From the NCBI GenBank assembly GCA_013152415.1, contig JAADGI010000006.1, forward strand, positions 27,725-91,724: a stretch of 64,000 nt of DNA, read 5' to 3'. Position numbers and translations under genes: made by a program. This document shows, piece after piece, positions 1 to 8,986 of this stretch (positions are counted from its first letter, which is position 1; every line of letters starts with the position of its first letter). Below the pieces are notes generated by a model that made no database searches, was not told the DNA's origin, and worked only from the letters and a program-made list of their open reading frames with translations. Source of the DNA: Gammaproteobacteria bacterium. Its GTDB lineage: Bacteria; Pseudomonadota; Gammaproteobacteria; HyVt-429.

Positions 1-168
1 CCGCGCGCAATTTTTAACAAAAAGCTGCTGCCCAAGAGTCACATTAGCCACAAAATCCGGTGATGGCAAATGGAGATTGGCCCTTACCTTTTCCGGGTCA
101 GGTTTATCACAGCCCTGAAGAAAAGCCAGCGTGGCTGCAAACACACCCAATAAGATAATCTTTTTCAT
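1..168 (-). CDS. Lipoprotein c-type cytochrome, N-terminal part (cut by window edge)
   Basis: The first 56 codons of a gene whose 3' end lies outside the window. The product begins with a lipoprotein signal: MKKII, a hydrophobic stretch, then the lipobox LQGC with the acylated Cys at residue 20. The last visible residues, GQQLFVKNCAR, match the start of a cytochrome c heme motif (the next residues would be CH in a CxxCH). It is therefore probably a membrane-anchored periplasmic monoheme cytochrome. It is the last visible gene of the minus-strand copper-export operon, 166 bp after the DUF5676 gene. The heme motif is incomplete here, so the cytochrome call is an inference. Confidence 0.6.
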   Translation of the reverse strand, partial: MKKIILLGVFAATLAFLQGCDKPDPEKVRANLHLPSPDFVANVTLGQQLFVKNCAR

Positions 169-334
169 TTTATTTTACCTATACATGTACCATGTATGTG
201 GGAATTTATTCCATGCAACATACAACTGCAACAATATACCATGCCACCCCTGATGAATGACTTGCAAAATCAGCATCTTGCCGATCTATCCCGCGACAAT
301 CCCTCAACACTACCGCCCCGAATGGACTATTACT

Positions 335-604
335 TCAGTCGCTTCTGGAATCTCGTCCTGCGAAAAAATTATAGAGCGGCACCCAGATCAACGCGAAAAA
401 CCAACCGTATCCATAACTTTCGATAAAACCCAGCATAAAACTTTGCCAGCTCAACCATTCAAACCCAGGCAACAAGCGACGCCAGGATTCGTACATGGCG
501 TGCTCTGGAAACAACAAATCGAATGCCACACACAGTGTAAAACTGATTGCCAGAAACAGGCTGGTGGCATGACCCACTGCCTTTAGCGAAATGCCGTTCT
601 TCAT
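335..604 (-). CDS. DUF5676-type small membrane protein
   Basis: An 89-residue protein with two hydrophobic segments, about residues 12-32 and 66-84, and an acidic/basic tail. The pattern (GHATSLFLAISFTLCVAFDLLFP, then a WFFALIWVPLYNFF end) fits the DUF5676 family of small inner-membrane proteins, often found beside copper-transporting ATPases. Biochemical function is not known. It follows the YHS gene by only 3 bp and has a purine-rich ribosome site (GGGGGTGAAT), so it is part of the copA operon. A role in heavy-metal handling is inferred from position only. Confidence 0.7.
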   Translation of the reverse strand: MKNGISLKAVGHATSLFLAISFTLCVAFDLLFPEHAMYESWRRLLPGFEWLSWQSFMLGFIESYGYGWFFALIWVPLYNFFAGRDSRSD

Positions 605-607
605 GAT

Positions 608-892
608 TCACCCCCCTACACGCTTATCAAGCGCCTGGGTATATTGCCCTGGATTGCTCTCAAACCTGTCCAAACAATCGTGGGAACAAAAACGAAACAA
701 CTGCTTTTCGTGCATTTTTCCATAACCCTTATCCATATCCACTTCCATACCGCATACAGGATCGATATTTTTTACAGGCTTATCGTCATCATGAGTTCCG
801 TGCCCACCATGGGCCATATGGGCACCACAACCAAAGCGCATCATCAGGAAGAAAAAACCGGCAAACAGCAATAACGATAACAAACCTTCCAT
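608..892 (-). CDS. YHS-domain membrane-anchored metal-binding protein
   Basis: A 94-residue protein: an N-terminal membrane segment (residues 3-22), a His/Asp-rich linker (HMAHGGHGTHDDD), then a YHS domain at about residues 43-88. The domain shows DPVCGMEVD and, further on, FRFCSHDCLDRF, the usual Cys pattern of YHS metal-binding modules. The same module opens the neighbouring CopA ATPase, so this protein could present copper to the pump or receive it (inference). It has a near-perfect ribosome binding site, AGGAGGTGAAT, and follows the ICMT-like gene by 21 bp. Confidence 0.8.
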   Translation of the reverse strand: MEGLLSLLLFAGFFFLMMRFGCGAHMAHGGHGTHDDDKPVKNIDPVCGMEVDMDKGYGKMHEKQLFRFCSHDCLDRFESNPGQYTQALDKRVGG

Positions 893-913
893 TATTCACC
901 TCCTGTATAAAAA

Positions 914-1591
914 TCACTTCATGGGGTTAATCTCAGGCGAAGCGGAACTTGCAGTTATAAATCGAAACCATTGACCTATAGCCGGGAAAAATCGAGGTAA
1001 GCATTGCGCATACTCTTTGTATTCCTCACCAAACCGGTTGTACATCACTTTTTCTTCAGATTGGGCAAGCCGTGTATAGGCAAACAACAAAATAGGGGCC
1101 ATCAATACCGTCAACAATGTTGGCCATTGCACCAGAAAGGCGATGATCACCAGGAACAGCCCGGTGTACTGAGGATGACGAACAAAGGCATATACACCCT
1201 CTGTTACCATTTTTCCCTGTGCCCCATGAATCTGGCGCCAACCCTTAGAGAGCAACCCGTAACCCGACAAGAGTAATATCAAGCTAAAACCCATCACAAC
1301 AACCCAGGCCATGGTGGAGCCACCAAAGACAACAACCCATAAATGCCCAAATTTATGGCTGAAGGGCTGTAATACTGGGTAAGCTTCACCCAACCACCCC
1401 GTAAGCAGATAAATGGTTAACGGAAAGCCATACATCTCACTAAACAGCGCAACCAGAAAGGCAAGTACAATACCCATGTTACGCCACTCGGCATGGCCTT
1501 TAGGCTTGATAAAACTTAAGGTAAAAAATAGAAATATTCCTACATTAAGGACCACCACGACCCACATACCATAGGAATACCCATCAGCCAT
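914..1591 (-). CDS. ICMT-like integral membrane methyltransferase family protein
   Basis: A 225-residue protein with about five to six membrane segments. The C-terminal half has the PEMT/ICMT-type signature: GVYAFVRHPQYTGLFLVI (RHPxY) at about residues 134-151, and EEKVMYNRFGEEYKEYAQ with the paired Glu residues near 177-195. The family includes isoprenylcysteine carboxyl methyltransferases and related lipid or protein methylases; bacterial members beside copper ATPases have no settled substrate. A GAGGAG site lies 8 bases before the ATG. It sits 30 bp after copA in the same operon. The family call is good; the substrate is unknown. Confidence 0.75.
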   Translation of the reverse strand: MADGYSYGMWVVVVLNVGIFLFFTLSFIKPKGHAEWRNMGIVLAFLVALFSEMYGFPLTIYLLTGWLGEAYPVLQPFSHKFGHLWVVVFGGSTMAWVVVMGFSLILLLSGYGLLSKGWRQIHGAQGKMVTEGVYAFVRHPQYTGLFLVIIAFLVQWPTLLTVLMAPILLFAYTRLAQSEEKVMYNRFGEEYKEYAQCLPRFFPAIGQWFRFITASSASPEINPMK

Positions 1592-1621
1592 GTTGCAGTG
1601 CTCCTCAATATACTCGCTCGC

Positions 1622-4036
1622 CTATAGACGAACCCGGCGCAAACGTAAGGCATTGGCTATTACCGACACCGAACTAAAACTCATGGCTGCCGCCGCAAGC
1701 ATGGGTGACAATAACAAACCAAAAAATGGATACAACACACCTGCAGCAACGGGCACACCTGCCGAATTGTAGATAAAAGCAAAAAATAGATTTTGCCGAA
1801 TATTGCGCATGGTCGCACTACTCAGACGTCGTGCCCGTACGATTCCACGCAGGTCACCCTTGACCAGGGTGACACCGGCACTTTCCATGGCCACGTCGGT
1901 ACCCGTGCCCATTGCGATACCCACATGGGCTTGGGCCAGGGCTGGTGCATCGTTGATGCCATCACCTGCCATGGCGACGATCCGGCCCTGCTCCTGAAGT
2001 TTCTTCACGATCTCCGCCTTCTGGTCAGGCAACACGTCCGCTTCCACCTGGTCTATATCGAGCTTGCTAGCAACCGCTTGTGCGGTTGTGCGGTTGTCAC
2101 CGGTCAACATCACCACCTTGAGGCCTTCTTTGTGCAGATCAGCGATTGCCTCCGGCGTGGAATCTTTGATGGGATCGGCCACACCAATCAATCCAGCAGC
2201 CTTACCGTCAATCGCAATCAGCATCACCGTCTGGCCCTCGGTACGCCCGGCCTCTGCCAGTCGCGGCAGTTCACCTGAATCGATAGACAGGCTTTGCAAC
2301 AACTTCAAATTGCCCAGTGCTACCGTTCTACCGTCAACCTTGCCGGTGACACCTTTACCGGTAACCGATTTAAAATCATCGGTCGGCAGCAAGCTAACGT
2401 CTTTATCTTCCGCTCCACGTACGATGGCCTCCGCCAACGGGTGTTCACTCGCTCGTTCCAGACTGGCACCCAGGCGCAGAATGTCATGCTCCTGAAAGCC
2501 ATCGACCGCAACAATCGATACCAACTGAGGTTTTCCTTCGGTCAAGGTGCCGGTCTTGTCCACCACCAGCGTGTCCACCTTACGCATGACCTCCAGCGCC
2601 TCGGCGTTCTTTATCAGTACACCCATCATGGCACCCTTACCGGTACCGACCATAATAGACATGGGTGTCGCCAGGCCCAAGGCACAGGGGCAGGCAATGA
2701 TCAGCACCGCAACAGCATTGATCACGGCGAAGGCTAAGGCGGGTTCAGGCCCCCAACTCCACCAGACAAAAAAAGTAATGACGGCCACCAGAACCACCGC
2801 CGGCACAAAGTAACCGGCCACCACATCTACCAATTTTTGTATCGGCGCACGCGAACGCTGTGCCTCGGCTACCATCTGCACGATCTGTGACAGCAGTGTA
2901 TCTGCACCCACCTTTTCGGCACGCATCAACAAGCTGCCGGTACCATTGACCGTTGCCCCAATCAGTTTTTCACCGGACATTTTTTCCACGGGAATGGGTT
3001 CACCGGTAACCATGGATTCGTCCACATTGCTTTCGCCATCCTGAACGGTGCCGTCCACCGGGATTTTCTCTCCCGGGCGCACCCTCAGGATATCGCCGAC
3101 CTGAACATGCTCCATGGGTATATCTTCTTCCGTACCGTCATCGCGAACGATACGTGCGGTCTTGGGTGCCAATCCCAGCAACAGCTTGATGGCCGCATTG
3201 GTTTGACTGCGGGCACGCAATTCCAATACCTGTCCCAGCAGCACCAGGGCGGTAATAACGGCAGCGGCCTCAAAATACACGGGGATAACACCCATATCGT
3301 TTTTCACCGATGCCGGAAAAATATCCGGGAAGACGGTTCCGATGACACTATAAACCCAGGCGATACCCACCCCGATACCAATCAGGGTAAACATATTGAG
3401 GTTGCGGGTAACAAGTGACTGCCAGCAGCGCACATAAAAAATCCAGCCACCCCAGATTACCACCGGAGTTGCCAGTACCAACTCAAACCACTGACGGGTG
3501 TGAGGCTTGATGATTTCCGCTATGGCCTCCGGCCAGAACTCGGCCACCATAGCGCTGAAAAATACCGGGATGGCGAGAATGGCGCTGACCCATAAGCGCC
3601 GCGACATATAATCCAGCTCACTGGTATCCTCTTCTGCCTCCACCGTACGCGATTCCAGGGCCATACCACACTTGGGACAGGCACCGGGGTGATCCTGTAC
3701 CACTTCGGGGTGCATCGGGCAGGTGTATTCTGTTTTGCTTGTGCTGACAGGAATCCCCATGGACTCCAGAGCCATGCCACACTTAGGACAAGCCCCCGGC
3801 CCTATCTGCTGTACCTCTGGATGCATGGGACAGGTGTATTCCGTTGCGCAGGACGACGTGCAACAGGCGCTCTTCGTTGCAGTGTCTGCCACCGGCTCCA
3901 AGTACAGTTGTGGGTCGGCCTTGAATTTACCCAGGCAACGCTCGGAACAAAAGTACCAGGTTTTACCCTCGTGCTCTGCACTGGCCGCAGCGGAGTCTGG
4001 CGCCACAGTCATGCCACAAACGGGATCTTTATTCAT
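1622..4036 (-). CDS. copA: Copper-exporting P1B-type ATPase with N-terminal YHS and two HMBD modules
   Basis: An 804-residue pump that moves monovalent copper (or silver) out of the cytoplasm using ATP. The N-terminus carries a YHS domain (about 4-46) and two heavy-metal-binding modules of the YTCPMHP...GACPKCGM type (about 67-92 and 104-129), in place of classical GMxCxxC domains. The core is complete: TGE at 344-346, the metal-translocation CPC motif at 449-451, the phosphorylated Asp493 in DKTGTLT, HP at 532-533 and GDGINDAP near 691-698. It is the first gene of a five-gene operon and has a MerR-type promoter about 85 bp upstream. Family membership is very clear; copper rather than silver is inferred from CPC and context. 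Confidence 0.95.
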   Translation of the reverse strand: MNKDPVCGMTVAPDSAAASAEHEGKTWYFCSERCLGKFKADPQLYLEPVADTATKSACCTSSCATEYTCPMHPEVQQIGPGACPKCGMALESMGIPVSTSKTEYTCPMHPEVVQDHPGACPKCGMALESRTVEAEEDTSELDYMSRRLWVSAILAIPVFFSAMVAEFWPEAIAEIIKPHTRQWFELVLATPVVIWGGWIFYVRCWQSLVTRNLNMFTLIGIGVGIAWVYSVIGTVFPDIFPASVKNDMGVIPVYFEAAAVITALVLLGQVLELRARSQTNAAIKLLLGLAPKTARIVRDDGTEEDIPMEHVQVGDILRVRPGEKIPVDGTVQDGESNVDESMVTGEPIPVEKMSGEKLIGATVNGTGSLLMRAEKVGADTLLSQIVQMVAEAQRSRAPIQKLVDVVAGYFVPAVVLVAVITFFVWWSWGPEPALAFAVINAVAVLIIACPCALGLATPMSIMVGTGKGAMMGVLIKNAEALEVMRKVDTLVVDKTGTLTEGKPQLVSIVAVDGFQEHDILRLGASLERASEHPLAEAIVRGAEDKDVSLLPTDDFKSVTGKGVTGKVDGRTVALGNLKLLQSLSIDSGELPRLAEAGRTEGQTVMLIAIDGKAAGLIGVADPIKDSTPEAIADLHKEGLKVVMLTGDNRTTAQAVASKLDIDQVEADVLPDQKAEIVKKLQEQGRIVAMAGDGINDAPALAQAHVGIAMGTGTDVAMESAGVTLVKGDLRGIVRARRLSSATMRNIRQNLFFAFIYNSAGVPVAAGVLYPFFGLLLSPMLAAAAMSFSSVSVIANALRLRRVRL

Positions 4037-4120
4037 AGCTTATGTCCTACTCTCAGGTTTTATCGAAATCCAGTTAAGGTGTATGAACGCTTCTTAACAC
4101 CCATACCGCTCTATATCACA

Positions 4121-4151
4121 ATTTAACACCTATGAGTTACTCTCAGGTCAA
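4121..4151 (-). promoter_or_regulatory. MerR-type promoter (19-bp spacer) of the copA ATPase operon
   Basis: On the minus strand a TTGACC -35 (4146-4151) and a TTAAAT -10 (4121-4126) are separated by 19 bp, the over-long spacer typical of promoters activated by MerR-family metal sensors. The spacer holds a dyad, ACCT..GAGTnACTC..AGGT. A second degenerate copy of the same half site (CCTGAGAGTAGGACAT on the minus strand) lies at 4039-4062, between promoter and start codon. The -35 and first half of the operator match the promoters at 10809-10839 and 19338-19368. Confidence 0.75.
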
Positions 4152-4164
4152 GCTATTAACCTAT

Positions 4165-4383
4165 CCAATAGCAGTGCTGTCCCGTTAACGCCACATTGTC
4201 ATGTCGGACTTGTTCCGGCATCCAGGAAGCCGTTGAAACGATTGGATTCCGGCTTTCGCGGAATGACGGGAGAGGCTATTAAAACCTCATGTCTCCAATA
4301 GCAGAAATGGTGCCATGCACCTGTATATTGGCGCGGTTGCACGACAACAAGATTTTGTTAACGGGATAGCACTGACCCAATAG
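4165..4383. mobile_element. Candidate 205-bp MITE with terminal inverted repeats and 7-bp target duplication
   Basis: Left end CAGTGCTGTCCCGTTAAC (4172-4189) and right end GTTAACGGGATAGCACTG (4357-4374) form inverted repeats matching at 17 of 18 positions. The element is flanked by direct repeats CCAATAG at 4165-4171 and 4377-4383. No coding sequence is seen inside. It contains a further imperfect inverted repeat (about 4198-4271; one arm reads GGATTCCGGCTTTCGCGGAA), resembling common proteobacterial palindromes. This fits a non-autonomous transposon derivative inserted just upstream of the copA promoter. Confidence 0.6.
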
Positions 4384-4450
4384 ATATCGTTATGAAAAAA
4401 ATCAGCTCTGACAGAATCCCCAAAGGGGCTGCATTGGAAGGAGCCCGAAT

Positions 4451-4493
4451 CCGGGCTGATGAAAGGATGTTGCTAACTTTCGTTTTCCTTGGG
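4451..4493. repeat. Relic of repeat family R1 (right arm)
   Basis: GCTGATGAAAGGATG followed by TAACTTTCGTTTTCCTT matches the right arm of the R1 copy at 32615-32751. The left part is missing or replaced by the small palindrome AGCCCGAATCCGGGCT. It sits directly after the tonB stop codon. Confidence 0.5.
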
Positions 4494-4503
4494 TTTTAAG
4501 CAA

Positions 4504-5106
4504 CTAACGAAGCACAAATGCTACCGGTACACTAAACTCCAATTGCCGACGTGGATCATTTTCTGGCATAGGAGGAAATGGATCAGCCCGTTGTGCCATC
4601 TCGAGTGCGGCTTTATCGAGCAATCTGTTGCCGGTACGCTGCTGCAAAGTCACGTGCCGGGTTCGTCCTGTGCGATCAATAAGAATACGCAACATACCCT
4701 CACCCTCGATGCGTAAACGTTTGGCACGGCGTGGATACTTTTTATGTTTTTCCAACCAGGCAACAAGCAGTTGCTCATATCGCACAGTGGCTACCGCATC
4801 CAGAGGTGCCGTACTGGGCTCTGGTGGGGATGGCTGTACGATTTTCTGCAAGGCTTCGGGGGGCGATTTCACATCTGACTGCAGCTCAGGCAGCACCTCT
4901 TGAATCACGGGCTTGGGTTTGGGTGGTGGCTCGGCAACTGCAACAGAGGCATTCACCGTAGTTTTTGCGACAACAGCCAGTAAATTGATACGAAGAGGTT
5001 GTGCCAGAGGGGGGGGAGTGGACGGCACAAACCACATCGCTATACCGACATGCATCACCAGAGCGATCAATATTGTTACACTCATGTGTAGCCGGGTAAT
5101 CGTCAT
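4504..5106 (-). CDS. tonB: TonB energy-transducing protein
   Basis: A 200-residue protein that carries proton-motive energy from ExbB/ExbD to outer-membrane receptors. It has a short cytoplasmic start, one membrane anchor (about residues 9-28), a Pro/Lys-rich periplasmic linker (PPPKPKPVIQEVLP, then PPSPEPSTAP) and a C-terminal TonB domain from about residue 105 (YPRRAKRLRIEGEGMLRILI ... PFPPMP). Short for TonB but complete. It is the last gene of receptor-exbB-exbD-tonB, starting 5 bp after exbD, so it probably serves the receptor encoded upstream. Confidence 0.9.
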   Translation of the reverse strand: MTITRLHMSVTILIALVMHVGIAMWFVPSTPPPLAQPLRINLLAVVAKTTVNASVAVAEPPPKPKPVIQEVLPELQSDVKSPPEALQKIVQPSPPEPSTAPLDAVATVRYEQLLVAWLEKHKKYPRRAKRLRIEGEGMLRILIDRTGRTRHVTLQQRTGNRLLDKAALEMAQRADPFPPMPENDPRRQLEFSVPVAFVLR

Positions 5107-5111
5107 GGGTG

Positions 5112-5519
5112 TTACTTCTGTGTTGTTGCTAAAGCGATATTGCTGCCTCCGGCAGCACGTAATTCATCCATTACTTTGAGTAGCAGTTGCACTTCGGCAT
5201 GGGCATCACTTTTCAGGGTGATGGCGGATTCTGTGTCCTGTTTTAACAATGGCTCAATGGCCATCCGCAACTGGCCCAACGCTATACGCTCTCCATTGAG
5301 GGCAAGCTGGCCCGCTTGATCCAGCGATACAGTGATGGACGTCGTATCCGCAGCATCTGAACTGCTCGATTCAGGAAGCTTCAATTCAATGGCCTGCGGT
5401 ACCAGGAAAGTGCTGGTGAGCATGAAAAACACCAGCAGCAAGAACACAATATCAATGAGCGGCGCAATATCGAGGTGGGAGTGGATACGTGCCCGGCCTT
5501 CAAAGTCCATGGGTCTCAT
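5112..5519 (-). CDS. exbD: ExbD biopolymer transport protein
   Basis: The start is set at MRPMDFEGR, giving 135 residues; a longer reading would run back through the exbB coding region without adding family sequence. One membrane segment (about residues 17-38) contains the Asp of the SHLDIAPLIDIVFLLLVFFM pattern, the proton-carrying residue of ExbD/TolR. A periplasmic domain follows. It overlaps the end of exbB by about 20 bases, which implies translational coupling. With ExbB it forms the inner-membrane motor that powers TonB. Confidence 0.9.
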   Translation of the reverse strand: MRPMDFEGRARIHSHLDIAPLIDIVFLLLVFFMLTSTFLVPQAIELKLPESSSSDAADTTSITVSLDQAGQLALNGERIALGQLRMAIEPLLKQDTESAITLKSDAHAEVQLLLKVMDELRAAGGSNIALATTQK

Positions 5520-6168
5520 CCTCGATACGTTCGTCATCACGACTATCAATATGAGGAGTCTTGCCGAAGTGACGCAAAACCCGGATACCGGCATCCTTCA
5601 TGGCGGCACGCACATGATCGACCTCCCCTTCCAGGTAGTAGAAGGCCGCCATAGCGGGAATGGCCACGGTAAGACCAAAAGCAGTGGTGAGCAGGGCCTC
5701 CCAAATACCACCAGAAAGGATGGAAGGGTCGACCCGGCTGCCGGCCTGTTCGAGGCTCATAAAGGCCGCAATCATACCGGTGACTGTACCCAGTAGCCCC
5801 AGCAATGGGCTCAGGTGGGCAATAGAGGATAGGCCGCGTAGCCAGGATTCCAGATTACGAATCTGTGCGCTGCCTACCCGGCTCACTTCCGCCTCAACAT
5901 CCCCGGTCGACATGGCAGGATCGGCGCCACAACGTACCGCACTCTCCAGCACCCGGGCGACCGGGCTGTTCTGCTGTTGCAGGGCCTGCAGGGCCCGTCC
6001 ATGCTCACCATGCTGCAGTGCCGATACAATGCCGTCGACGAATGCCACTTGACGCAGACCGCTGCGATAAAACTGATACAGTTTCAACAAAATGATGGCG
6101 GTGGCCAAAATAGACATCAGCAACAGGACATACATTACTGCCCCGCCTTGTTGGAATAGACTATACAT
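5500..6168 (-). CDS. exbB: ExbB/TolQ-type proton channel subunit
   Basis: A 222-residue MotA/TolQ/ExbB-family protein. It has an N-terminal membrane segment (about 10-28), a cytoplasmic region, and two more segments in the C-terminal half, with the signature LRGLSSIAHLSPLLGLLGTV at about 108-127 and the GGIWEALLTTAFGLTVAIPAM stretch near 155-175. It forms the pentameric channel for ExbD. The gene begins 84 bp after the TonB receptor gene and overlaps exbD. ExbB rather than TolQ is chosen because of the adjacent tonB and receptor genes and the absence of tolA, tolB and pal. Confidence 0.9.
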   Translation of the reverse strand: MYSLFQQGGAVMYVLLLMSILATAIILLKLYQFYRSGLRQVAFVDGIVSALQHGEHGRALQALQQQNSPVARVLESAVRCGADPAMSTGDVEAEVSRVGSAQIRNLESWLRGLSSIAHLSPLLGLLGTVTGMIAAFMSLEQAGSRVDPSILSGGIWEALLTTAFGLTVAIPAMAAFYYLEGEVDHVRAAMKDAGIRVLRHFGKTPHIDSRDDERIEDETHGL

Positions 6169-6251
6169 GCTTAAGTTTCCGTTAAGTAAAAGAGTGGGTG
6201 CCGCGCCTCCTGTGACGCGCCACCCGGGTTATAGGATGTACTGCCTATCAT

Positions 6252-8516
6252 CTAAAGCTCGACTTCAACACCGGCGTAGGCAAATACCGGCATTCCCGGA
6301 CGGGGACCTTCAGGCTGCCGCGACACAATGTATGTTTTATCAAATAGGTTTTGTACACCACCGAAAAGTTTTACCGTTTTGGAGGCTCGATAATAAGCAG
6401 AAATATCCATCACAAAATAGCCATCGGTCTTGCCGAAACGGGCATCGTGCTTACCGCCACCGTTAACCTGAGCACCCACATTACTGGCACTGGTGAAGGT
6501 CTTGCTAACATAACTACCGGTGATATAGCTGCCCCAATGCTTTGACTCCACTCCTGTACCCATGCTGAGCACCCATTCAGGGATATAGGGCACTTTATTA
6601 CCGGCCTTACCATAACTGAAGATGGATTCCGCATCGGTGGAGATCGCATCATTCTGCTGGATAGCATTGGTGTAGGTCGCAGTCAGATACCAGGGGTTAC
6701 GATATTTCCAACCGTTGGCAATACCGGCATCATACTGGGCGGAAAACTCAAGGCCAGCACTGCGGACCTTACCGAAGTTCTCGGTATCACCGCTACCGGT
6801 ACCACCAATGTTATCGATCACGATCAAATCATCAAACTGGGTATAAAAGGCCACAGTCTCAATCGCCAGCGCCCGTTCGGGGTTGGTATAACGTGCCCCC
6901 ACTTCGTATGCGTTGCTGGTTTCTTCCCTGATACCAGCCACGGCACTCTTCGGGCTGGGCGGAGAAAAGCCTCGATTGACACTACCAAAACCAACCCAGG
7001 ACTCGTTGAATTTATACGTCGCCCCCAAACTGCCCGCCGTCATGCTCATTTTGTTAGTACCGGACTTGCCCGGGCTGCTGTAATTCTCGTAGGTCTGATC
7101 CAGACTTTCGTAACGCAGCCCCGGGCTAAAGGACCATGCGCCGGCCTTGATGGTGTCTTGCAGAAACAGGGCGAGCGCATCGGTTTTTTGCAAACGGTTA
7201 CCGGCACCGCCGGGAGTGCCCGGGGTCATGCCAGCAATGGTGCCATTGGCCAGTTGACTGAAGTCATCGTCCCGCTGGAAGCGGCGCACCCGATCCTTGT
7301 TAAAACGAACACCAACTGCGATTTCATGCTGTACCGCATCAGAGCCAAATCGATAGTAACCGACAGTATCGATACCCTTTGAATTGTAATCACGGTTATT
7401 GGCGCGCACCCTCAGGGTGCAGGCCAGGTTAGCCTTCAGACAGGCCAGGCCCTCACCATTCTGCGCCCCAGCCAGGGCAGTGGAAAGTTTGATGGTACTG
7501 CCGGAGACCTTGCGTAAATCTTTGAGTTTGTACCAGTTACGCGAAAAATCATTGTTGTACAGAGTAGTAATAATATCCAGGTTGTCCGTTGGTGCCACGG
7601 CATAACGCAGGTAACTGCGTTTTTGCTTACTGGTGATATTATCAAATCGTGTTGCCGAATAGCGCCTCAAGGGATTAGCTTTGAAGTCTGCTTCGCTCAA
7701 GCCCAGGTAGGTCTCATTGGCATCCAGGTCGGAAACCCCGTATTTGAATTCCAGACGTTGATAGATCGACGTATTGGGCTCCCATGATAATTTGACCATG
7801 GGTTCGGATTTACTGAAACCGGTATCATTGCCACCTTGAAAATCAGGGGTTTGGTCAATGGTCTTGTAGCCCTGGTTCTGGCGGAAATAGCCTTCCACCA
7901 GGAAACCAAACTGGCCCGCACCGGTGTCGACGGTATTGCCACCATAGACATGGGTACGCAGGTCACCAAAGCTGCCGTAAGATGATTTCAGATAGACGCC
8001 CCCCTTCAGCGGGATCGGCGTAGACAGATAATTGATAACACCCCCGGTTGTCTGTGGGCCATATTTGACCTGGCTGGACCCCTTGAGGATTTCCAGTCCA
8101 CTCATACGGCCCATGGTGGGCACATAATAGGCGGCCGGTGCGGAATAGGGTGCCGGTGCGGTCAGCACACCGTCTTCCATTATCGTCACCTTGGCGCTGC
8201 GGGTGGTATCCACACCCCTCAGACTGATATTGGGAAACAAGCCAAAACCGTCCTCCTCTCTGACATAGACCCCCGGCACCTTGCGCAGTACCCGGTTTAC
8301 GTCATCGTAATTCTGTTGACGAATATCCTCTTTGCTCACCACATGGGCGGAACCGGGTAGCGTCTCAATATTGGCTGGATTGCCAATGACCATCACTTTG
8401 TTCAGCACCTTGGCAGCCGAGCCCGTACTTGAATCATCATCTGCCGCACCAGCCGGCAAGACCATGGCCAACGATGTAACAACCCAAACACCCTTAAAAT
8501 AAGCCTGTATTTTCAC
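6252..8516 (-). CDS. FecA-like TonB-dependent outer-membrane receptor
   Basis: A 754-residue receptor with a signal peptide ending near AGA (about residue 25), a TonB-box-like stretch, a plug domain (about 50-170) and a 22-strand barrel. The plug is of the FecA type: NISLRGVDTTRSAKVTIMEDG and APAPYSAPAAYYVPTMGRM, then KYGPQTTGGVINY. The N-terminal signalling domain of true FecA is absent, so no sigma/anti-sigma relay is expected. The start codon is GTG; the nearest upstream ATG is followed at once by a stop. A Fur-box-like palindrome overlaps the promoter. The ligand is probably a ferric chelate or heme (inference from hemP and the Fur site). Confidence 0.9.
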   Translation of the reverse strand: MKIQAYFKGVWVVTSLAMVLPAGAADDDSSTGSAAKVLNKVMVIGNPANIETLPGSAHVVSKEDIRQQNYDDVNRVLRKVPGVYVREEDGFGLFPNISLRGVDTTRSAKVTIMEDGVLTAPAPYSAPAAYYVPTMGRMSGLEILKGSSQVKYGPQTTGGVINYLSTPIPLKGGVYLKSSYGSFGDLRTHVYGGNTVDTGAGQFGFLVEGYFRQNQGYKTIDQTPDFQGGNDTGFSKSEPMVKLSWEPNTSIYQRLEFKYGVSDLDANETYLGLSEADFKANPLRRYSATRFDNITSKQKRSYLRYAVAPTDNLDIITTLYNNDFSRNWYKLKDLRKVSGSTIKLSTALAGAQNGEGLACLKANLACTLRVRANNRDYNSKGIDTVGYYRFGSDAVQHEIAVGVRFNKDRVRRFQRDDDFSQLANGTIAGMTPGTPGGAGNRLQKTDALALFLQDTIKAGAWSFSPGLRYESLDQTYENYSSPGKSGTNKMSMTAGSLGATYKFNESWVGFGSVNRGFSPPSPKSAVAGIREETSNAYEVGARYTNPERALAIETVAFYTQFDDLIVIDNIGGTGSGDTENFGKVRSAGLEFSAQYDAGIANGWKYRNPWYLTATYTNAIQQNDAISTDAESIFSYGKAGNKVPYIPEWVLSMGTGVESKHWGSYITGSYVSKTFTSASNVGAQVNGGGKHDARFGKTDGYFVMDISAYYRASKTVKLFGGVQNLFDKTYIVSRQPEGPRPGMPVFAYAGVEVEL

Positions 8517-8647
8517 TTTACATAACCCTCAATGTACGATTAAACCGCCCTGGCTGTGGCTCTGTGAGCGCTACAGCGAAGGGCAGATGGACTGGCTGGC
8601 ATTGATTGACCCGGTCTGAAACGGGGTCAATTGGCTGGCTGGACGGG

Positions 8648-8676
8648 ATTATGGATGAATAGACTAGAAATGTAAA
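8648..8676 (-). promoter_or_regulatory. Candidate sigma-70 promoter of the receptor-exbBD-tonB operon
   Basis: On the minus strand TTTACA (8671-8676) and CATAAT (8648-8653) are 17 bp apart. The -35 touches the Fur-box-like palindrome at 8675-8693, so repressor binding would block it. The leader to the GTG start is about 125 nt. Confidence 0.55.
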
Positions 8677-8693
8677 TGATAACTGTTCTCATT
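8675..8693. promoter_or_regulatory. Fur box between the receptor operon and hemP
   Basis: AATGATAACTGTTCTCATT is a near-perfect 19-bp palindrome; only the centre and one mirrored pair deviate. It resembles the Fur consensus repeats. It lies between the -35 elements of two divergent promoters, the expected place for an iron-dependent repressor controlling both sides. Confidence 0.7.
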
Positions 8694-8697
8694 CGTA

Positions 8698-8725
8698 TTG
8701 ACATCCCTATAGGGCCTGTTATCCT
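8698..8725 (+). promoter_or_regulatory. Candidate hemP promoter
   Basis: A consensus TTGACA (8698-8703) and TATCCT (8720-8725) are 16 bp apart, four bases downstream of the Fur-type palindrome and about 80 bp before the hemP start codon. Confidence 0.55.
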
Positions 8726-8806
8726 TTATACTCAGGGGGTGATGCGCTTCGTCGCTGAGAACCCAGGGATACCCGGATTTCAATTCATAGCTTAGGCGGC
8801 CCGATT

Positions 8807-8986
8807 ATGAATCAAACAAAAAAATCACCCCCATCAGGTGGACACCCGGCTCCGAACAGAATGGTAGCGACAAGGTATGACAGCCGGGAGCTCTTTCGTG
8901 GCCAAAAGGAGATCCTGATCGAACATGTGGGCCACGCCTACCGATTGCGGATCACCCGCCAGGATAAATTGATCTTGACCAAGTGA
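8807..8986 (+). CDS. hemP: Hemin uptake protein HemP
   Basis: A 59-residue protein recognised by its C-terminal half, SRELFRGQKEILIEHVGH followed by YRLRITRQDKLILTK, which is the HemP family pattern (SxxLf.g...i.H.g..YrLR.T..gKLILTK). HemP proteins are small Fur-repressed factors found beside heme or siderophore receptors; in some bacteria they activate the receptor gene. Here hemP is transcribed away from the TonB receptor, with a Fur-type palindrome between them. The first 18 residues are poorly conserved in character; an internal ATG (residue 19) is an alternative start. Confidence 0.85.
   Translation: MNQTKKSPPSGGHPAPNRMVATRYDSRELFRGQKEILIEHVGHAYRLRITRQDKLILTK

Noticed and set aside
1793..2278. 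Open frame of 161 codons on the plus strand
   Set aside because: It lies wholly opposite the copA ATPase, whose motifs are all intact on the minus strand.
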